Origin: Psychromonas sp.
GTDB taxonomy: Bacteria > Pseudomonadota > Gammaproteobacteria > Enterobacterales > Psychromonadaceae
Direction: 5' to 3'
Assembly (NCBI GenBank): GCA_023145575.1
Contig: JAGLDN010000049.1
Location: forward strand, 1-45,954
Length of the DNA: 45,954 nt
Shown here: piece by piece, positions 1-9,360 of the stretch
How the letters are laid out: every line of letters begins with the position of its first letter
Position numbering within the stretch: the first letter of the stretch is position 1
Translations under genes and position numbers: made by a program
Notes under the pieces: generated by a model
Told to the model about the DNA's origin: nothing
Database searches by the model: none
The model's input: the letters and a program-made list of their open reading frames with translations, nothing else

Positions 1-402
1 GTGAAAGATCAACAGCCCCTAGGCTAACCATTAACTAAAACCTGTCACTTTTTCTAATTCGTAAAATGATTCGGTGATTGTATCTAATTTATCGTCTCAC
101 AATGCTTTTGCATCATTTATACCCAAGTGCCGCAAAAATACTTGTGCCCCGCAGGGCAAGGCAACTAGCACCTTGGTACTATTTCCTTGCTGAATTTGCA
201 CTTTTACGTCACATGGGTATAAACCTTCATTATAATAGAAACCGCCTACTTATTTATCGGTAAAGAAATCGAGCAAAAATTCAGAATTGAAATTTCTGAT
301 ATCTTGATCGAGTTCAAGTTCGCGTTCAAAATAGTACTGAATTTAATTAATAATGTTTTTTGGTCGTGTCAAAATTTAATTTTTGTCATGCTAAGGTCTC
401 TA
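1..402. other. Gene-free left edge with a short inverted-repeat element
   Basis: No convincing gene lies here. An open frame at 78-263 runs through the repeat at 118-221, has no ribosome binding site and matches nothing I recognise. The rest is AT-rich and is the region just downstream of mrp, which is on the minus strand. No clear terminator is visible for mrp. Confidence 0.5.
118..221. repeat. MITE-like element, family R1 (short form)
   Basis: A 104-bp stretch begins TATACCCAAGTGCCGCAAAA and ends in the inverted form of TATACCCATGTGACGTAAAA, giving imperfect terminal inverted repeats of about 22 bp. The interior carries GCAGGGCAAGGCAACTAG, which recurs near 18293. The right half, with a CTAGCACCTTG...TTGCTGAATT stretch, recurs at 18530-18588. 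It has no coding capacity. This pattern is typical of a non-autonomous miniature element, but the parent transposon is not in the window. Confidence 0.6.
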
Positions 403-1482
403 TTACAATTGTGTGATTTGAATTTGTTCAATGGCGGGCTGTAAATCACGATAAATATTTATTGACAAGGTTTCTGCAAGCACTAAATAAGGTGCAACAA
501 GCGATGCTTGGCTATTTTTAATCACCGTTGGTATACCTGTATCAGTATCTTCTCGATAATGAATATTTAAGGCAAGCGAGCCTAAATAGGGAATATCAAA
601 TTGCTCTGCTAATTTTTTCCCTCCACCTGTACCAAAAATAGTTTCTTGATGACCGCATTTTTCACATGTATGTATACTCATATTTTCAATGATGCCAGCA
701 ACATGAGTATTCACTTTATTGAACATAGCAATGCCTTTTTTGGCATCAATTAAAGCAATATCTTGTGGTGTTGTAACAATCACAGCACTAGTAACAGCTA
801 CACTTTGTGACATAGTAAGCTGAATATCTCCTGTGCCGGGTGGCATATCAACGATTAAATAATCCAGCTCAGGCCAGTTGGTTTCGTTAAGTACTTGCTG
901 TAGTGCTTTACTGGCCATGGGGCCGCGCCAAATCATAGCGTCATCTTCATTGACTAAAAATCCGATACTATTACAAGCTAATCCATGAGCTAAAATAGGC
1001 TCCATTAATTTCCCATCATTACTGCTTGGCCTAGCCCCTTTTTGACCTAACATTGTAGGCATAGATGGCCCGTAAATATCAGCATCAAGCAAGCCAACTT
1101 TTGCCCCGTTCTTTGATAATGCTAACGCCAAATTGACGCTCACTGTTGATTTTCCAACACCGCCTTTACCTGAAGCCACAACGATAATGTTTTTTATTTT
1201 CGCGAAGTTTGTTTTACCTGCTTCGCCTTGCATGGCAGCAATGTGATAATTAAATACCCATTTCACCGATTTTCCCAAAATAACTTCTAATTTTTTATCA
1301 CATTCAACTTGTAATTTAGCAATCCAGTTTGGCGCATAAAAAGGCAAGTTTAATGTAATAATTCCTTGATCTTCATCAATATTAATGCGATTTTGTGCAA
1401 TTAATTGTTCAAGCACCTTTTTGCTGTCAATCTCTTTGAGGCATGCAAGCACATTATTTGATCTATTTTTTGTCGTAGACAT
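403..1482 (-). CDS. mrp: Mrp/ApbC iron-sulfur cluster carrier ATPase
   Basis: Cytosolic P-loop ATPase of the Mrp/NBP35 family that carries and delivers Fe-S clusters to apoproteins. With the start used here (359 residues) the deviant Walker A motif GKGGVGKST lies at about 105-113, LLDADIYGPS at about 131-140, the switch segment VDMPPGTGD at about 211-219, and the cluster-binding CxxC at Cys273/Cys276. An N-terminal MIP18-like segment precedes the ATPase domain, as in enterobacterial Mrp. The frame extends 10 codons upstream to a TTG, but ATG at 1482 has an AAAAGG box at a good distance and is preferred. It is divergent from metG, the conserved gammaproteobacterial arrangement. Confidence 0.95.
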   Translation of the reverse strand: MSTTKNRSNNVLACLKEIDSKKVLEQLIAQNRINIDEDQGIITLNLPFYAPNWIAKLQVECDKKLEVILGKSVKWVFNYHIAAMQGEAGKTNFAKIKNIIVVASGKGGVGKSTVSVNLALALSKNGAKVGLLDADIYGPSMPTMLGQKGARPSSNDGKLMEPILAHGLACNSIGFLVNEDDAMIWRGPMASKALQQVLNETNWPELDYLIVDMPPGTGDIQLTMSQSVAVTSAVIVTTPQDIALIDAKKGIAMFNKVNTHVAGIIENMSIHTCEKCGHQETIFGTGGGKKLAEQFDIPYLGSLALNIHYREDTDTGIPTVIKNSQASLVAPYLVLAETLSINIYRDLQPAIEQIQITQL

Positions 1483-1583
1483 TCCGAAGCCTTTTATGTT
1501 GGTGATCATCAATTATAATCATTACTATTTTAAATAAACGTATTTATCCATGGTAGCAATTAATAACAAACATAATGCAGTGA

Positions 1584-1607
1584 GTATAATTGGTATACCA
1601 ATTATAC
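1584..1607. repeat. Perfect 24-bp palindrome in the mrp-metG intergenic region
   Basis: The sequence GTATAATTGGTA is followed directly by its exact reverse complement with no loop. Each half equals the terminal repeat of the element at 31136-31299 (ATACCAATTATA). It could be a head-to-head junction of two element ends, what remains after an excision, or an operator between the divergent mrp and metG genes. The sequence cannot decide between these. Confidence 0.65.
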
Positions 1608-1712
1608 AGTTTAACAAAATCTAACTGGATTAATAGTGGGATTTTAGCATTTAATTGGGTAGAATTAATCGCTTGAAATTTTTAATCAATTTAATATAGG
1701 AAACTCCATAGA

Positions 1713-3773
1713 ATGGTGAACCATGATCGTAAAATACTTGTTACCTGTGCCCTGCCCTACGCCAATGGTCCTATTCATTTAGGCCACATGCTTGAGCATA
1801 TTCAAGCTGATATTTGGGTGCGTTTTCAACGTTTGCGTGGTCATTCAGTGCATTTTATTTGTGCAGATGACGCACATGGTACACCGATTATGCTTAAAGC
1901 CAATGAATTAGGCATTAGCCCTGAGACAATGATTGCTGATATAAAACGTTCTCACGAACATGATTTCTCTGGCTTTGATATCAATTTTGATAACTATCAC
2001 TCAACACATTCAAAAGAAAACCACGAACTTTCATCAAAAATATATCTTGCCTTACGCGGAAAAGGTTATATAAAAACCAGAACAATTTCACAATTATTTG
2101 ATCCTGAAAAAGAAATGTTTTTACCGGATCGCTTTGTTAAAGGTGGTTGCCCGTCGTGTAAAGCAGATAATCAATACGGTGATAATTGTGATCACTGTGG
2201 TGCGACATATAGCCCAATCGACCTGATCAATGCCACATCAACGATTACTGGAACAACACCTATCATAAAAGATAGCGAACATTATTTTTTCGACTTACCT
2301 CAATTTGAAGATATGCTAAAGACATGGACTCGCTCAGGTAGTCTACAACTTGAAATGGCAAATAAAATTAACGAATGGTTTATCTCTGGCTTAAAACAAT
2401 GGGATATCTCTCGGGATGCCCCTTATTTTGGATTTGAAATACCGAATGCTCCTGGTAAATTCTTCTATGTTTGGTTAGATGCACCCATTGGTTACATGGG
2501 ATCATTTAAAAATCTGTGTGACAAAACTGACCACTTAGATTTTGATGAATACTGGAAAAAAAATTCGACCACTGAACTTTATCATTTTATTGGTAAAGAT
2601 ATTATTAACTTTCATAGTTTATTTTGGCCCGCAGTATTAGAGGGAGCAAATTACCGAAAGCCCACAGCTGTCTATGTACATGGTTATGTCACCGTTAATG
2701 GTTTAAAAATGTCTAAATCTAAAGGGACCTTTATCAAAGCCAGTACCTATTTAGAACATTTAGATCCTGAATGTTTACGTTATTATTATGCGGCAAAACT
2801 TACCAGTAAAATTGATGATTTAGATCTTAATTTAGATGACTTTACACAACGCGTTAATACCGATGTTGTTAATAAATTAGTTAACATTGCTTCTCGCAGC
2901 GCAGGTTTCATTAACAAAAAATATCAAGGTGAACTTTCTGATAGGCTCGTTGCTCCCGATTTATATCAGTCATTTATTGATAAGGGGAAAAGCATAGCCA
3001 CCTTATTTGACCAACGTGAATTTGCGCGTGCGATCAGAGAAATAATGGCACTTGCTGATAATGCGAACAAATACATAGATGAAAAAGCACCTTGGGTAAT
3101 GGCTAAACAGCAAGACAAAAAAGTTGAAGTGCAAGAAATTTGTTCAATGGGCATTAATTTATTTCGCGTATTAATTACTTATTTAAAAGCTGTCATGCCA
3201 AAATTAGCCGCCCGAAGTGAAGCATTTTTAAATGAAACGTTAAACTGGGACAGCATTAAAACCCCCCTTTTAGCGCATCAAATCAATCAATTTAAAGTGC
3301 TGTTTTCGCGTATTGATCCTAAACACGTTGAAGCAATGATTGAAGCTTCAAAAGATAACATCGTGGCGGATAAATCAATAAAAACCGTAAAAGTAGGCGA
3401 TAAATTTAATTCACTAACATGTGAGCTTGATAAAGAGCCTCTTTGTTCAGAGATTGATTTTGATACATTTGCTAAAGTCGATTTGCGTGTTGTCTTAATT
3501 ACTAAAGCCGAATCAGTACCTAAAGCAAATAAGTTGTTAAAACTTACGTTAGACTTAGGGGGGGGAACTCGCACTGTCTTTGCGGGGATTAAATCGGCTT
3601 ATCATCCAGAAGATCTCGAAGGTAAGCTCACCGTGATGGTAGCAAACATCGCGCCACGTAAAATGAAATTTGGGTTGTCACAAGGCATGATATTAGCTAC
3701 AGGTAGTGAAGGGTCTGAAATTCACATTTTACATCCTGACAGTGGCGCAAAGCCCGGTCAACGCATTATGTAA
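1713..3773 (+). CDS. metG: Methionyl-tRNA synthetase
   Basis: Class I aminoacyl-tRNA synthetase that charges tRNA(Met) in the cytosol. The HIGH-type motif is HLGH at residues 22-25. The zinc knuckle has Cys146, Cys149, Cys159 and Cys162. The KMSKS loop is at 332-336. An anticodon-binding helical domain follows, and a C-terminal OB-fold tRNA-binding (dimerisation) domain spans about 585-686. The length of 686 residues is normal for the long, dimeric form. An AGGAAA box lies upstream of the ATG. A GTG one codon later is an alternative start. It is divergent from mrp across about 230 bp. Confidence 0.97.
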   Translation: MVNHDRKILVTCALPYANGPIHLGHMLEHIQADIWVRFQRLRGHSVHFICADDAHGTPIMLKANELGISPETMIADIKRSHEHDFSGFDINFDNYHSTHSKENHELSSKIYLALRGKGYIKTRTISQLFDPEKEMFLPDRFVKGGCPSCKADNQYGDNCDHCGATYSPIDLINATSTITGTTPIIKDSEHYFFDLPQFEDMLKTWTRSGSLQLEMANKINEWFISGLKQWDISRDAPYFGFEIPNAPGKFFYVWLDAPIGYMGSFKNLCDKTDHLDFDEYWKKNSTTELYHFIGKDIINFHSLFWPAVLEGANYRKPTAVYVHGYVTVNGLKMSKSKGTFIKASTYLEHLDPECLRYYYAAKLTSKIDDLDLNLDDFTQRVNTDVVNKLVNIASRSAGFINKKYQGELSDRLVAPDLYQSFIDKGKSIATLFDQREFARAIREIMALADNANKYIDEKAPWVMAKQQDKKVEVQEICSMGINLFRVLITYLKAVMPKLAARSEAFLNETLNWDSIKTPLLAHQINQFKVLFSRIDPKHVEAMIEASKDNIVADKSIKTVKVGDKFNSLTCELDKEPLCSEIDFDTFAKVDLRVVLITKAESVPKANKLLKLTLDLGGGTRTVFAGIKSAYHPEDLEGKLTVMVANIAPRKMKFGLSQGMILATGSEGSEIHILHPDSGAKPGQRIM

Positions 3774-3853
3774 ATTTATGATTGCCCCATCATTGGCTCG
3801 AATGTATCCCCCCGATTGTATCGCTATGTGACGTAATTATACCTTGTCAAATG

Positions 3854-4792
3854 TTAGCTAGGTTGTAATTTATCTAATAAGGTAGCTAATTGTGGACATA
3901 AAGGTGCGCTGATAGTTGTTCGCTTTGCAAGTCCTGGGTGATAAAAAGTAATGTGCGCAGCATGTAAAAACAAGCGGTTAAGACCCAATGTTTTCATGAA
4001 GGATGTAAATTTATCATCACCATAGCGATCATCGCCAGCAATATTAGCACCTTTGTAGGCAGTATGTACTCTGATTTGATGAGTGCGCCCCGTGACAGGC
4101 ATTGCCTCAATTAATGTTGCCTCTTGATAGCGTTGTATTATTTTAAATCGGGTTTCAGCGGTTTTGCCTTCAGAGCTTACTTTTACAATTGAATTTTGGG
4201 CGTTTTTCAATAGCGGCTCGCTGATTGTCCGCCATTTTTTATCCCAATATCCTTTCACTAGTGCTAAATATTGTTTATTCATGGTTTTATTGCGTAACTG
4301 CTCATGTAATGTACGTAGCATGCTACGTTTTTTAGCAATTAATAAACAGCCAGAAGTCGCTTTATCTAGGCGATGCACCAAGGCTAAAAATTGCGAATGA
4401 GGTCGTAGTGAACGTAAAGCTTCAATGACTCCGAAATCCTGACCGCTTCCACCGTGAACAGCTAATCCAGAGGGTTTGTTTAATATGACCAGCGTATCAT
4501 CTTCATAAATGATTTGCGATGCTAATGCTGCGATTTTATTTAATTTAGGCGATGGTAATGTTTTTTCTTTTGCAACACGAACGGGTGGAATACGCACAAT
4601 ATCGGCTAGTTGGATCTTGTGATCAGGCTTTATGCGTTTTTTATTGACACGTACTTCGCCTTTACGAATGATGCGATATATATGACTTTTTGGTACACCT
4701 TTTAAATGTAACCGTAAAAAATTATCGATCCGCTGTAGGGTATTGTCTGGAGTTACTTGGATATAACGTACTGTATGGTTAATTTCTGACAT
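3854..4792 (-). CDS. rluC: 23S rRNA pseudouridine synthase RluC
   Basis: Isomerises uridines in 23S rRNA; in E. coli RluC acts at positions 955, 2504 and 2580. An S4 RNA-binding domain occupies about residues 18-80, followed by the RluA-family catalytic domain. The catalytic Asp is D143 in the HRLDKATSG motif. The later RTHQIRVH motif is also present. Length (312) is close to E. coli RluC. The assignment to RluC rather than RluD rests on this motif pattern and on the divergent rne neighbour, as in E. coli. It converges on metG with an 80-bp gap that holds no obvious terminator. Confidence 0.93.
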   Translation of the reverse strand: MSEINHTVRYIQVTPDNTLQRIDNFLRLHLKGVPKSHIYRIIRKGEVRVNKKRIKPDHKIQLADIVRIPPVRVAKEKTLPSPKLNKIAALASQIIYEDDTLVILNKPSGLAVHGGSGQDFGVIEALRSLRPHSQFLALVHRLDKATSGCLLIAKKRSMLRTLHEQLRNKTMNKQYLALVKGYWDKKWRTISEPLLKNAQNSIVKVSSEGKTAETRFKIIQRYQEATLIEAMPVTGRTHQIRVHTAYKGANIAGDDRYGDDKFTSFMKTLGLNRLFLHAAHITFYHPGLAKRTTISAPLCPQLATLLDKLQPS

Positions 4793-5380
4793 ATTAATAA
4801 GCGCTCAACTTGTGTTCGTATCTTATCTATCTCCATCAACATGCAAGCTAAGATCGATAAATTATGCAGGGATCTTAGCCATAAAATTTATCTTGTATTG
4901 GTATTCAAGCAAACGCTACAATAGCAGAATAGTAAATCACTAAAAATAACTGTTAGGGATATTTAAATTTCGATAAGTGTATCACGAATCTAAATATTAT
5001 CCTCTAAATATTTATATTGCAATTTTACAATAAATAATGCGATAATTACGAGAGAAGTGATTAACTATCAAAAATAAAATAAAGCTTATTATAGTCGCCA
5101 CTAGTCGCCACTTAAAAATAAAATCAATCCTTTAGTTGTCACTTAAAAATAAAGTCAAGCCTTGATGACGTTAAAATTTAAAGGTGATAATACTTTATTA
5201 GCTAGCGTTAATTTCACTTTAAATTGCCCCTCCGTAGATCCAGTCGAGAGACTAAATAACCAGACACGAGGTCAAGTGAATAACGCATTCAGAAAAATAA
5301 GTGCTGACCATCAATTAAAAATTATACTTTACTGGCTCTATATATAGCGAGTGAAGATACAAAATATAGAGTTAAAAAAA
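4793..5380 (+). promoter_or_regulatory. rluC-rne divergent intergenic region / rne leader
   Basis: This 588-bp gene-free stretch separates rluC and rne. In E. coli a long structured 5' leader of rne lets RNase E control its own mRNA, and the position and size here fit the same role. I could not identify the E. coli hairpins by eye. A 31-bp tandem repeat lies at 5103-5164. A 61-codon open frame at 5162-5347 begins with TTG, lacks a Shine-Dalgarno sequence and is probably not a gene. Confidence 0.45.
5093..5164. repeat. 31-bp direct tandem repeat in the rne leader
   Basis: Two adjacent 31-nt units at 5103-5133 and 5134-5164 share the core CACTTAAAAATAAA followed by TCAA-CCTT. A truncated third start (AGTCGCCACT) lies at 5093-5102. 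Seven positions or so differ between the two full units. The repeat lies 217-288 nt upstream of the rne start and could be transcribed as part of the leader. Confidence 0.7.
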
Positions 5381-8173
5381 ATGAAAAGAATGTTAATTAA
5401 TGCGACTCAATCAGAAGAGTTACGTGTTGCCCTTGTGGATGGTCAACAATTATATGATCTAGATATAGAAAGTCCTGGGCATGAACAAAAAAAAGCAAAT
5501 ATTTATAAAGGTAAAATAACGCGCGTTGAGGCAAGTTTAGAAGCCGCGTTTATTGATTATGGTGCTGAGCGGCATGGTTTCTTACCTCTAAAAGAGATAG
5601 CACGTACATATTTCCCTAATGGATATACGTTTAAAGGTCGCCCTAATATCAAGAATATTATTAAAGAAGGGCAAGAAGTTGTCGTACAAATTGATAAAGA
5701 AGAGCGAGGCAACAAAGGAGCTGCACTAACAACTTTTATTAGCCTTGCTGGCAGTTATCTAGTCTTAATGCCTAACAACCCACGCGCAGGTGGCATTTCT
5801 CGTCGTATCGAAGGCGATGAGCGCACACAATTAAAAGAAGCACTTAGTCATCTTAAACTGCCTGCTGGTATGGGGCTAATTGTACGCACAGCAGGTGTTG
5901 GAAAATCAGCAGACAAGTTAAAATGGGACCTTAATGTACTCATAAATCACTGGCGCGCGATTGATGAAGCAGCAAAACAAAAAACCGCACCTTTTTTGAT
6001 TCACCGTGAAAGTAATGTCATTGTGCGTGCAATTCGAGACTATTTGCGTCTTGATATTAGCGAGATCGTTATTGATAATATTAAAACATTTGAAAGTGCA
6101 AAACAACACATCGAAATGGTGCGACCCGATTTTGTAAATCGTTTAAAGCTTTATGAAGGTGAAATACCATTATTAACTTATTATCAAGTAGAAACTCAAA
6201 TAGAGTCAGCTTTTCAACGTGAAGTTCGTCTTCCATCGGGTGGTTCAATTGTTATTGACCCAACGGAGGCATTAACCTCAATTGATATCAACTCAGCCCG
6301 CGCGACACGCGGTGGTGATATTGAAGAAACGGCATTTAATACCAACCTTGAGGCGGCAGAAGAAATTGCTCGTCAACTTCGCTTGAGGGATTTAGGTGGC
6401 TTAGTCGTTATCGATTTTATCGATATGACGTCTACTTATCATCAACATGAAGTAGAAACTCGTATGCGTGAATCAACGCATCAAGATAGAGCGCGTATTC
6501 AACTCGGTCGTTTATCACGTTTTGGTTTAATGGAAATGTCACGCCAGCGTATTCGTCCCTCATTAGGTGAATCTGCATCAAGAGTTTGCCCTCGTTGTTA
6601 TGGACAAGGCACAATTCGTGACAATGAGTCTATTGCTTTAGCTATTTTACGGCTTATCGAAGAAGAAGCATTAAAAGAAGATACTGCTCAGATTCAAGCA
6701 ACTGTTCCTGTTGTTGTTGCTGCCTACTTACTCAATGAAAAACGTAGTTCAGTGGCTAAAATTGAACAACGACAAAAATGTGAAATTTATATCATTCCCA
6801 ACGCAAACTTATTAACGCCACAGTTTGAAGTGAAACGTACGAGAAAAAATGGTAAAGAAGTGATTAATTATGATGCTTTAGAAAAGCAACATATGGTTTA
6901 TATCCCTAACCATGTCAAAGATGATCAAAAAAATGAAGAAAACCCTGCAATAAGTGGATACTCTGCCCCTAAAAAAGATGATTTAAAAAATAATATTGAA
7001 AGCGAAGCCATTGCTAAAAAAAATAAAAAAAACAATCAGTCGATTTTTAAAAAGCTGTTTAATTTCTTTGGTGATGATGATCAAAAGACACCTATAAGCA
7101 CGCCAGATACAAAGGAAAAACCTGTTGAAGAAAAACAAAGTGATGTAAGTAGTAGTCAGACTAATTTATCGAAGAAAGCGGTTGATGATCCGTGTAAACA
7201 ACGCAAGCCTAGACGTAACAATCCTAAAAATAATTCTAAAAATAGTACAACAAATGAAAATATTAAACGACAACAAAGCAACTCATTTTCAAAAAAATTA
7301 GAGAATAATGAGGTAGTTGCCGATCGGCGTAAGCGTAGAAATATGCAAAAAAATGTGCGCGTTCAATGTGACACGATACAAAAAACACCCGAAGTTATCG
7401 AAAATAAGCAACAAATTTTAGTTACAGAAGAGTCTGATAGCGTTGCAAATAATAAGGAAAACACAAGAAAACCAAACACAAAAAAAACATCAAAACATAT
7501 TAAAGAGACAAAAGAAAAGATAAAAGAAAAAGGATCTCATATACATACTGATGACGCTTTGATATCGATTGGTGAAATAGAAGATGCAGGGATACATACG
7601 CCTGTTCCTCTTCCTGCACGAAAGTCATCTCGTTATCCACGTCATATGAATACATCTCAACAGATAGATCGAAAAAACTCGAGTGATTTTAAGGATCCTA
7701 TGATCTTAGAATCAGCGGAAACTGAGGATCAACCACAGGGGATCATTGAAAAAAATCAATTTAAACTACCAAGTATTGCCCTTGAAATATCAAAAATACA
7801 TTCACAAAATAAGAATTTAAATTCAGAAACACTTCAACAAAGTATTGTTAAGCAACCGGTTGATATTGCAGAGAAAATTCTTCCAGAGACAATTCCTTCA
7901 GCAGAAGTTATTGAAAGTAAATCTGATGACGATGAAGAGCTTAATCTAAGCATTGTGCAAAGTAACAAGAAAGTTGGCACTATTAGCTCAGCAAAATCGG
8001 CGGCAACCTCTGCAATGATTAAAACCGTGAGCTCTCCGCTTGATCTAGAAGCAGAAATTAAAATTGTCCCTGCGAAAAATCGCTCTGTTATTATTAAATC
8101 AGCAAGCCAAGCGGGAGGAACGTTCTCAACGAGTGAGGCTAAAAGTGCTATGGTTAAAACGAATATCGATTAA
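5381..8173 (+). CDS. rne: Ribonuclease E
   Basis: Endoribonuclease for mRNA decay and rRNA/tRNA processing and scaffold of the degradosome, attached to the inner membrane. The start is the ATG of the family N-terminus MKRMLINATQ. An upstream in-frame GTG at 5351 would add ten non-conserved residues. The order is S1 domain, 5' sensor, then the DNase I-like catalytic domain with the metal-binding Asp residues of SIDINSAR and VIDFIDM, then the zinc-link CPRC. After about residue 500 the chain is low-complexity and Lys/Asn/Glu-rich. An amphipathic stretch SIFKKLFNFFG at about 554-564 matches the position of the E. coli membrane-targeting segment. The end (AGG...STSEAKSAMVK) resembles the PNPase-binding tip. 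At 930 residues it is shorter than the 1061 of E. coli. Confidence 0.96.
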   Translation: MKRMLINATQSEELRVALVDGQQLYDLDIESPGHEQKKANIYKGKITRVEASLEAAFIDYGAERHGFLPLKEIARTYFPNGYTFKGRPNIKNIIKEGQEVVVQIDKEERGNKGAALTTFISLAGSYLVLMPNNPRAGGISRRIEGDERTQLKEALSHLKLPAGMGLIVRTAGVGKSADKLKWDLNVLINHWRAIDEAAKQKTAPFLIHRESNVIVRAIRDYLRLDISEIVIDNIKTFESAKQHIEMVRPDFVNRLKLYEGEIPLLTYYQVETQIESAFQREVRLPSGGSIVIDPTEALTSIDINSARATRGGDIEETAFNTNLEAAEEIARQLRLRDLGGLVVIDFIDMTSTYHQHEVETRMRESTHQDRARIQLGRLSRFGLMEMSRQRIRPSLGESASRVCPRCYGQGTIRDNESIALAILRLIEEEALKEDTAQIQATVPVVVAAYLLNEKRSSVAKIEQRQKCEIYIIPNANLLTPQFEVKRTRKNGKEVINYDALEKQHMVYIPNHVKDDQKNEENPAISGYSAPKKDDLKNNIESEAIAKKNKKNNQSIFKKLFNFFGDDDQKTPISTPDTKEKPVEEKQSDVSSSQTNLSKKAVDDPCKQRKPRRNNPKNNSKNSTTNENIKRQQSNSFSKKLENNEVVADRRKRRNMQKNVRVQCDTIQKTPEVIENKQQILVTEESDSVANNKENTRKPNTKKTSKHIKETKEKIKEKGSHIHTDDALISIGEIEDAGIHTPVPLPARKSSRYPRHMNTSQQIDRKNSSDFKDPMILESAETEDQPQGIIEKNQFKLPSIALEISKIHSQNKNLNSETLQQSIVKQPVDIAEKILPETIPSAEVIESKSDDDEELNLSIVQSNKKVGTISSAKSAATSAMIKTVSSPLDLEAEIKIVPAKNRSVIIKSASQAGGTFSTSEAKSAMVKTNID

Positions 8174-8255
8174 CTCCGTTAATCGTTCGAATGTTTTACC
8201 TTATCTACAAGGCATTATGCATGGATACGAAGCATAAAATAAAGTGATTTATTCT

Positions 8256-8291
8256 AAATGCTTTATGATTAAGATATCACAAAGCATTTTT
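8256..8291 (+). terminator. Probable terminator of rne
   Basis: The 9-bp stem AAATGCTTT / AAAGCATTT encloses a 16-nt loop and is followed by further T residues. It lies about 80 bp after the rne stop and before trxB. The loop is long and the U-run short, so confidence is moderate. Confidence 0.45.
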
Positions 8292-8346
8292 GCGTAATAT
8301 TTGTATTGAATGTAATTATTCACTGTTCAATTAAAAGGCTATTTCT

Positions 8347-9300
8347 ATGGATGACACTACTCATTATAAATTAATTATTCTTGGATCAGGCCCCGCTGGC
8401 TACACCGCAGCAATCTATGCTGCACGCGCCAATTTAAAACCTGTAGTATTAACAGGCATTGTTCAAGGAGGTCAACTTACAACAACAACAGATGTTGAAA
8501 ATTGGCCAGGAGGCAGGAAAGATTTGACAGGTCCTCGTTTAATGGAAGAAATCAAATCACACGTTACCCGTTTAGACGCTGAAATTATTATAGATCACAT
8601 TCATGAAGCTGATCTTTCAAAGCGGCCTTTTACCCTTAAAGGGGAAAATATCTACACTTGTGATGCATTAATTATTGCCACAGGTGCATCTGCGCGTTAT
8701 ATAGGTTTAGATTCTGAAGAAGCATTTAAAGGTCGAGGTGTTTCGGCTTGTGCAACTTGTGATGGCTTCTTTTATCGTAATAAAAAAGTAGCGGTTGTTG
8801 GCGGTGGCAATACTGCGGTTGAAGAAGCACTTTACTTATCTAACATCGCAAGTGAAGTGTATTTAATTCACCGGCGTAAAGAGTTTAGAGCCGATAAGAT
8901 TTTATTAGATCGCCTAAATCAGAAAGTGAAGCACAATAACATCATTTTGTGTACAGATCGCGAATTAAAAGAAGTGCTAGGAGATGAGCAAGGTGTTACA
9001 TCACTGTGCATAAAAGATACACTTTCAAATAATACAGAAGTGATTGACGTCGCGGGGGTATTTATTGCGATTGGACATACACCAAATACTGGTATTTTCA
9101 AAGATCAATTAGCCATGGCTGGAGGATACTTGGAGATACAATCAGGTAGCAAGGGCAATGTAACACAAACAAGCATTGAAGGTGTTTTTGCGGCGGGTGA
9201 TGTAAGTGATAATATTTATCGACAAGCCATCACATCAGCGGGATCTGGCTGTATGGCGGCACTTGATGCAGAGCATTATCTTGATACATTAGATTATTAA
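8347..9300 (+). CDS. trxB: Thioredoxin reductase
   Basis: NADPH-dependent FAD enzyme that reduces thioredoxin in the cytosol. The FAD dinucleotide fold GSGPAG is at residues 13-18. The redox-active CATC (Cys135/Cys138) sits in SACATCDGFF. The NADPH fold GGGNTAVEEA is at about 153-162. The C-terminal FAD motif contains FAAGDV. Length (317) is normal. AAAAGG precedes the ATG. It converges on nlpI with a 60-bp gap. Confidence 0.97.
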   Translation: MDDTTHYKLIILGSGPAGYTAAIYAARANLKPVVLTGIVQGGQLTTTTDVENWPGGRKDLTGPRLMEEIKSHVTRLDAEIIIDHIHEADLSKRPFTLKGENIYTCDALIIATGASARYIGLDSEEAFKGRGVSACATCDGFFYRNKKVAVVGGGNTAVEEALYLSNIASEVYLIHRRKEFRADKILLDRLNQKVKHNNIILCTDRELKEVLGDEQGVTSLCIKDTLSNNTEVIDVAGVFIAIGHTPNTGIFKDQLAMAGGYLEIQSGSKGNVTQTSIEGVFAAGDVSDNIYRQAITSAGSGCMAALDAEHYLDTLDY

Positions 9301-9360
9301 TATCAGCGCGCTATTGCCCTTTGCTGTAATAATTTTTTTGTCTATAAAATAACATCGGTA

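Noticed and set aside
78..263. 61-codon plus-strand frame
   Set aside because: It runs through the inverted-repeat element at 118-221, lacks an RBS and resembles no protein.
5103..5164. Possible CRISPR repeat
   Set aside because: The units are directly adjacent with no spacers, only two copies, and no cas genes are near.
5162..5347. 61-codon frame in the rne leader
   Set aside because: TTG start, no Shine-Dalgarno, inside the probable 5' UTR and beginning within the tandem repeat.
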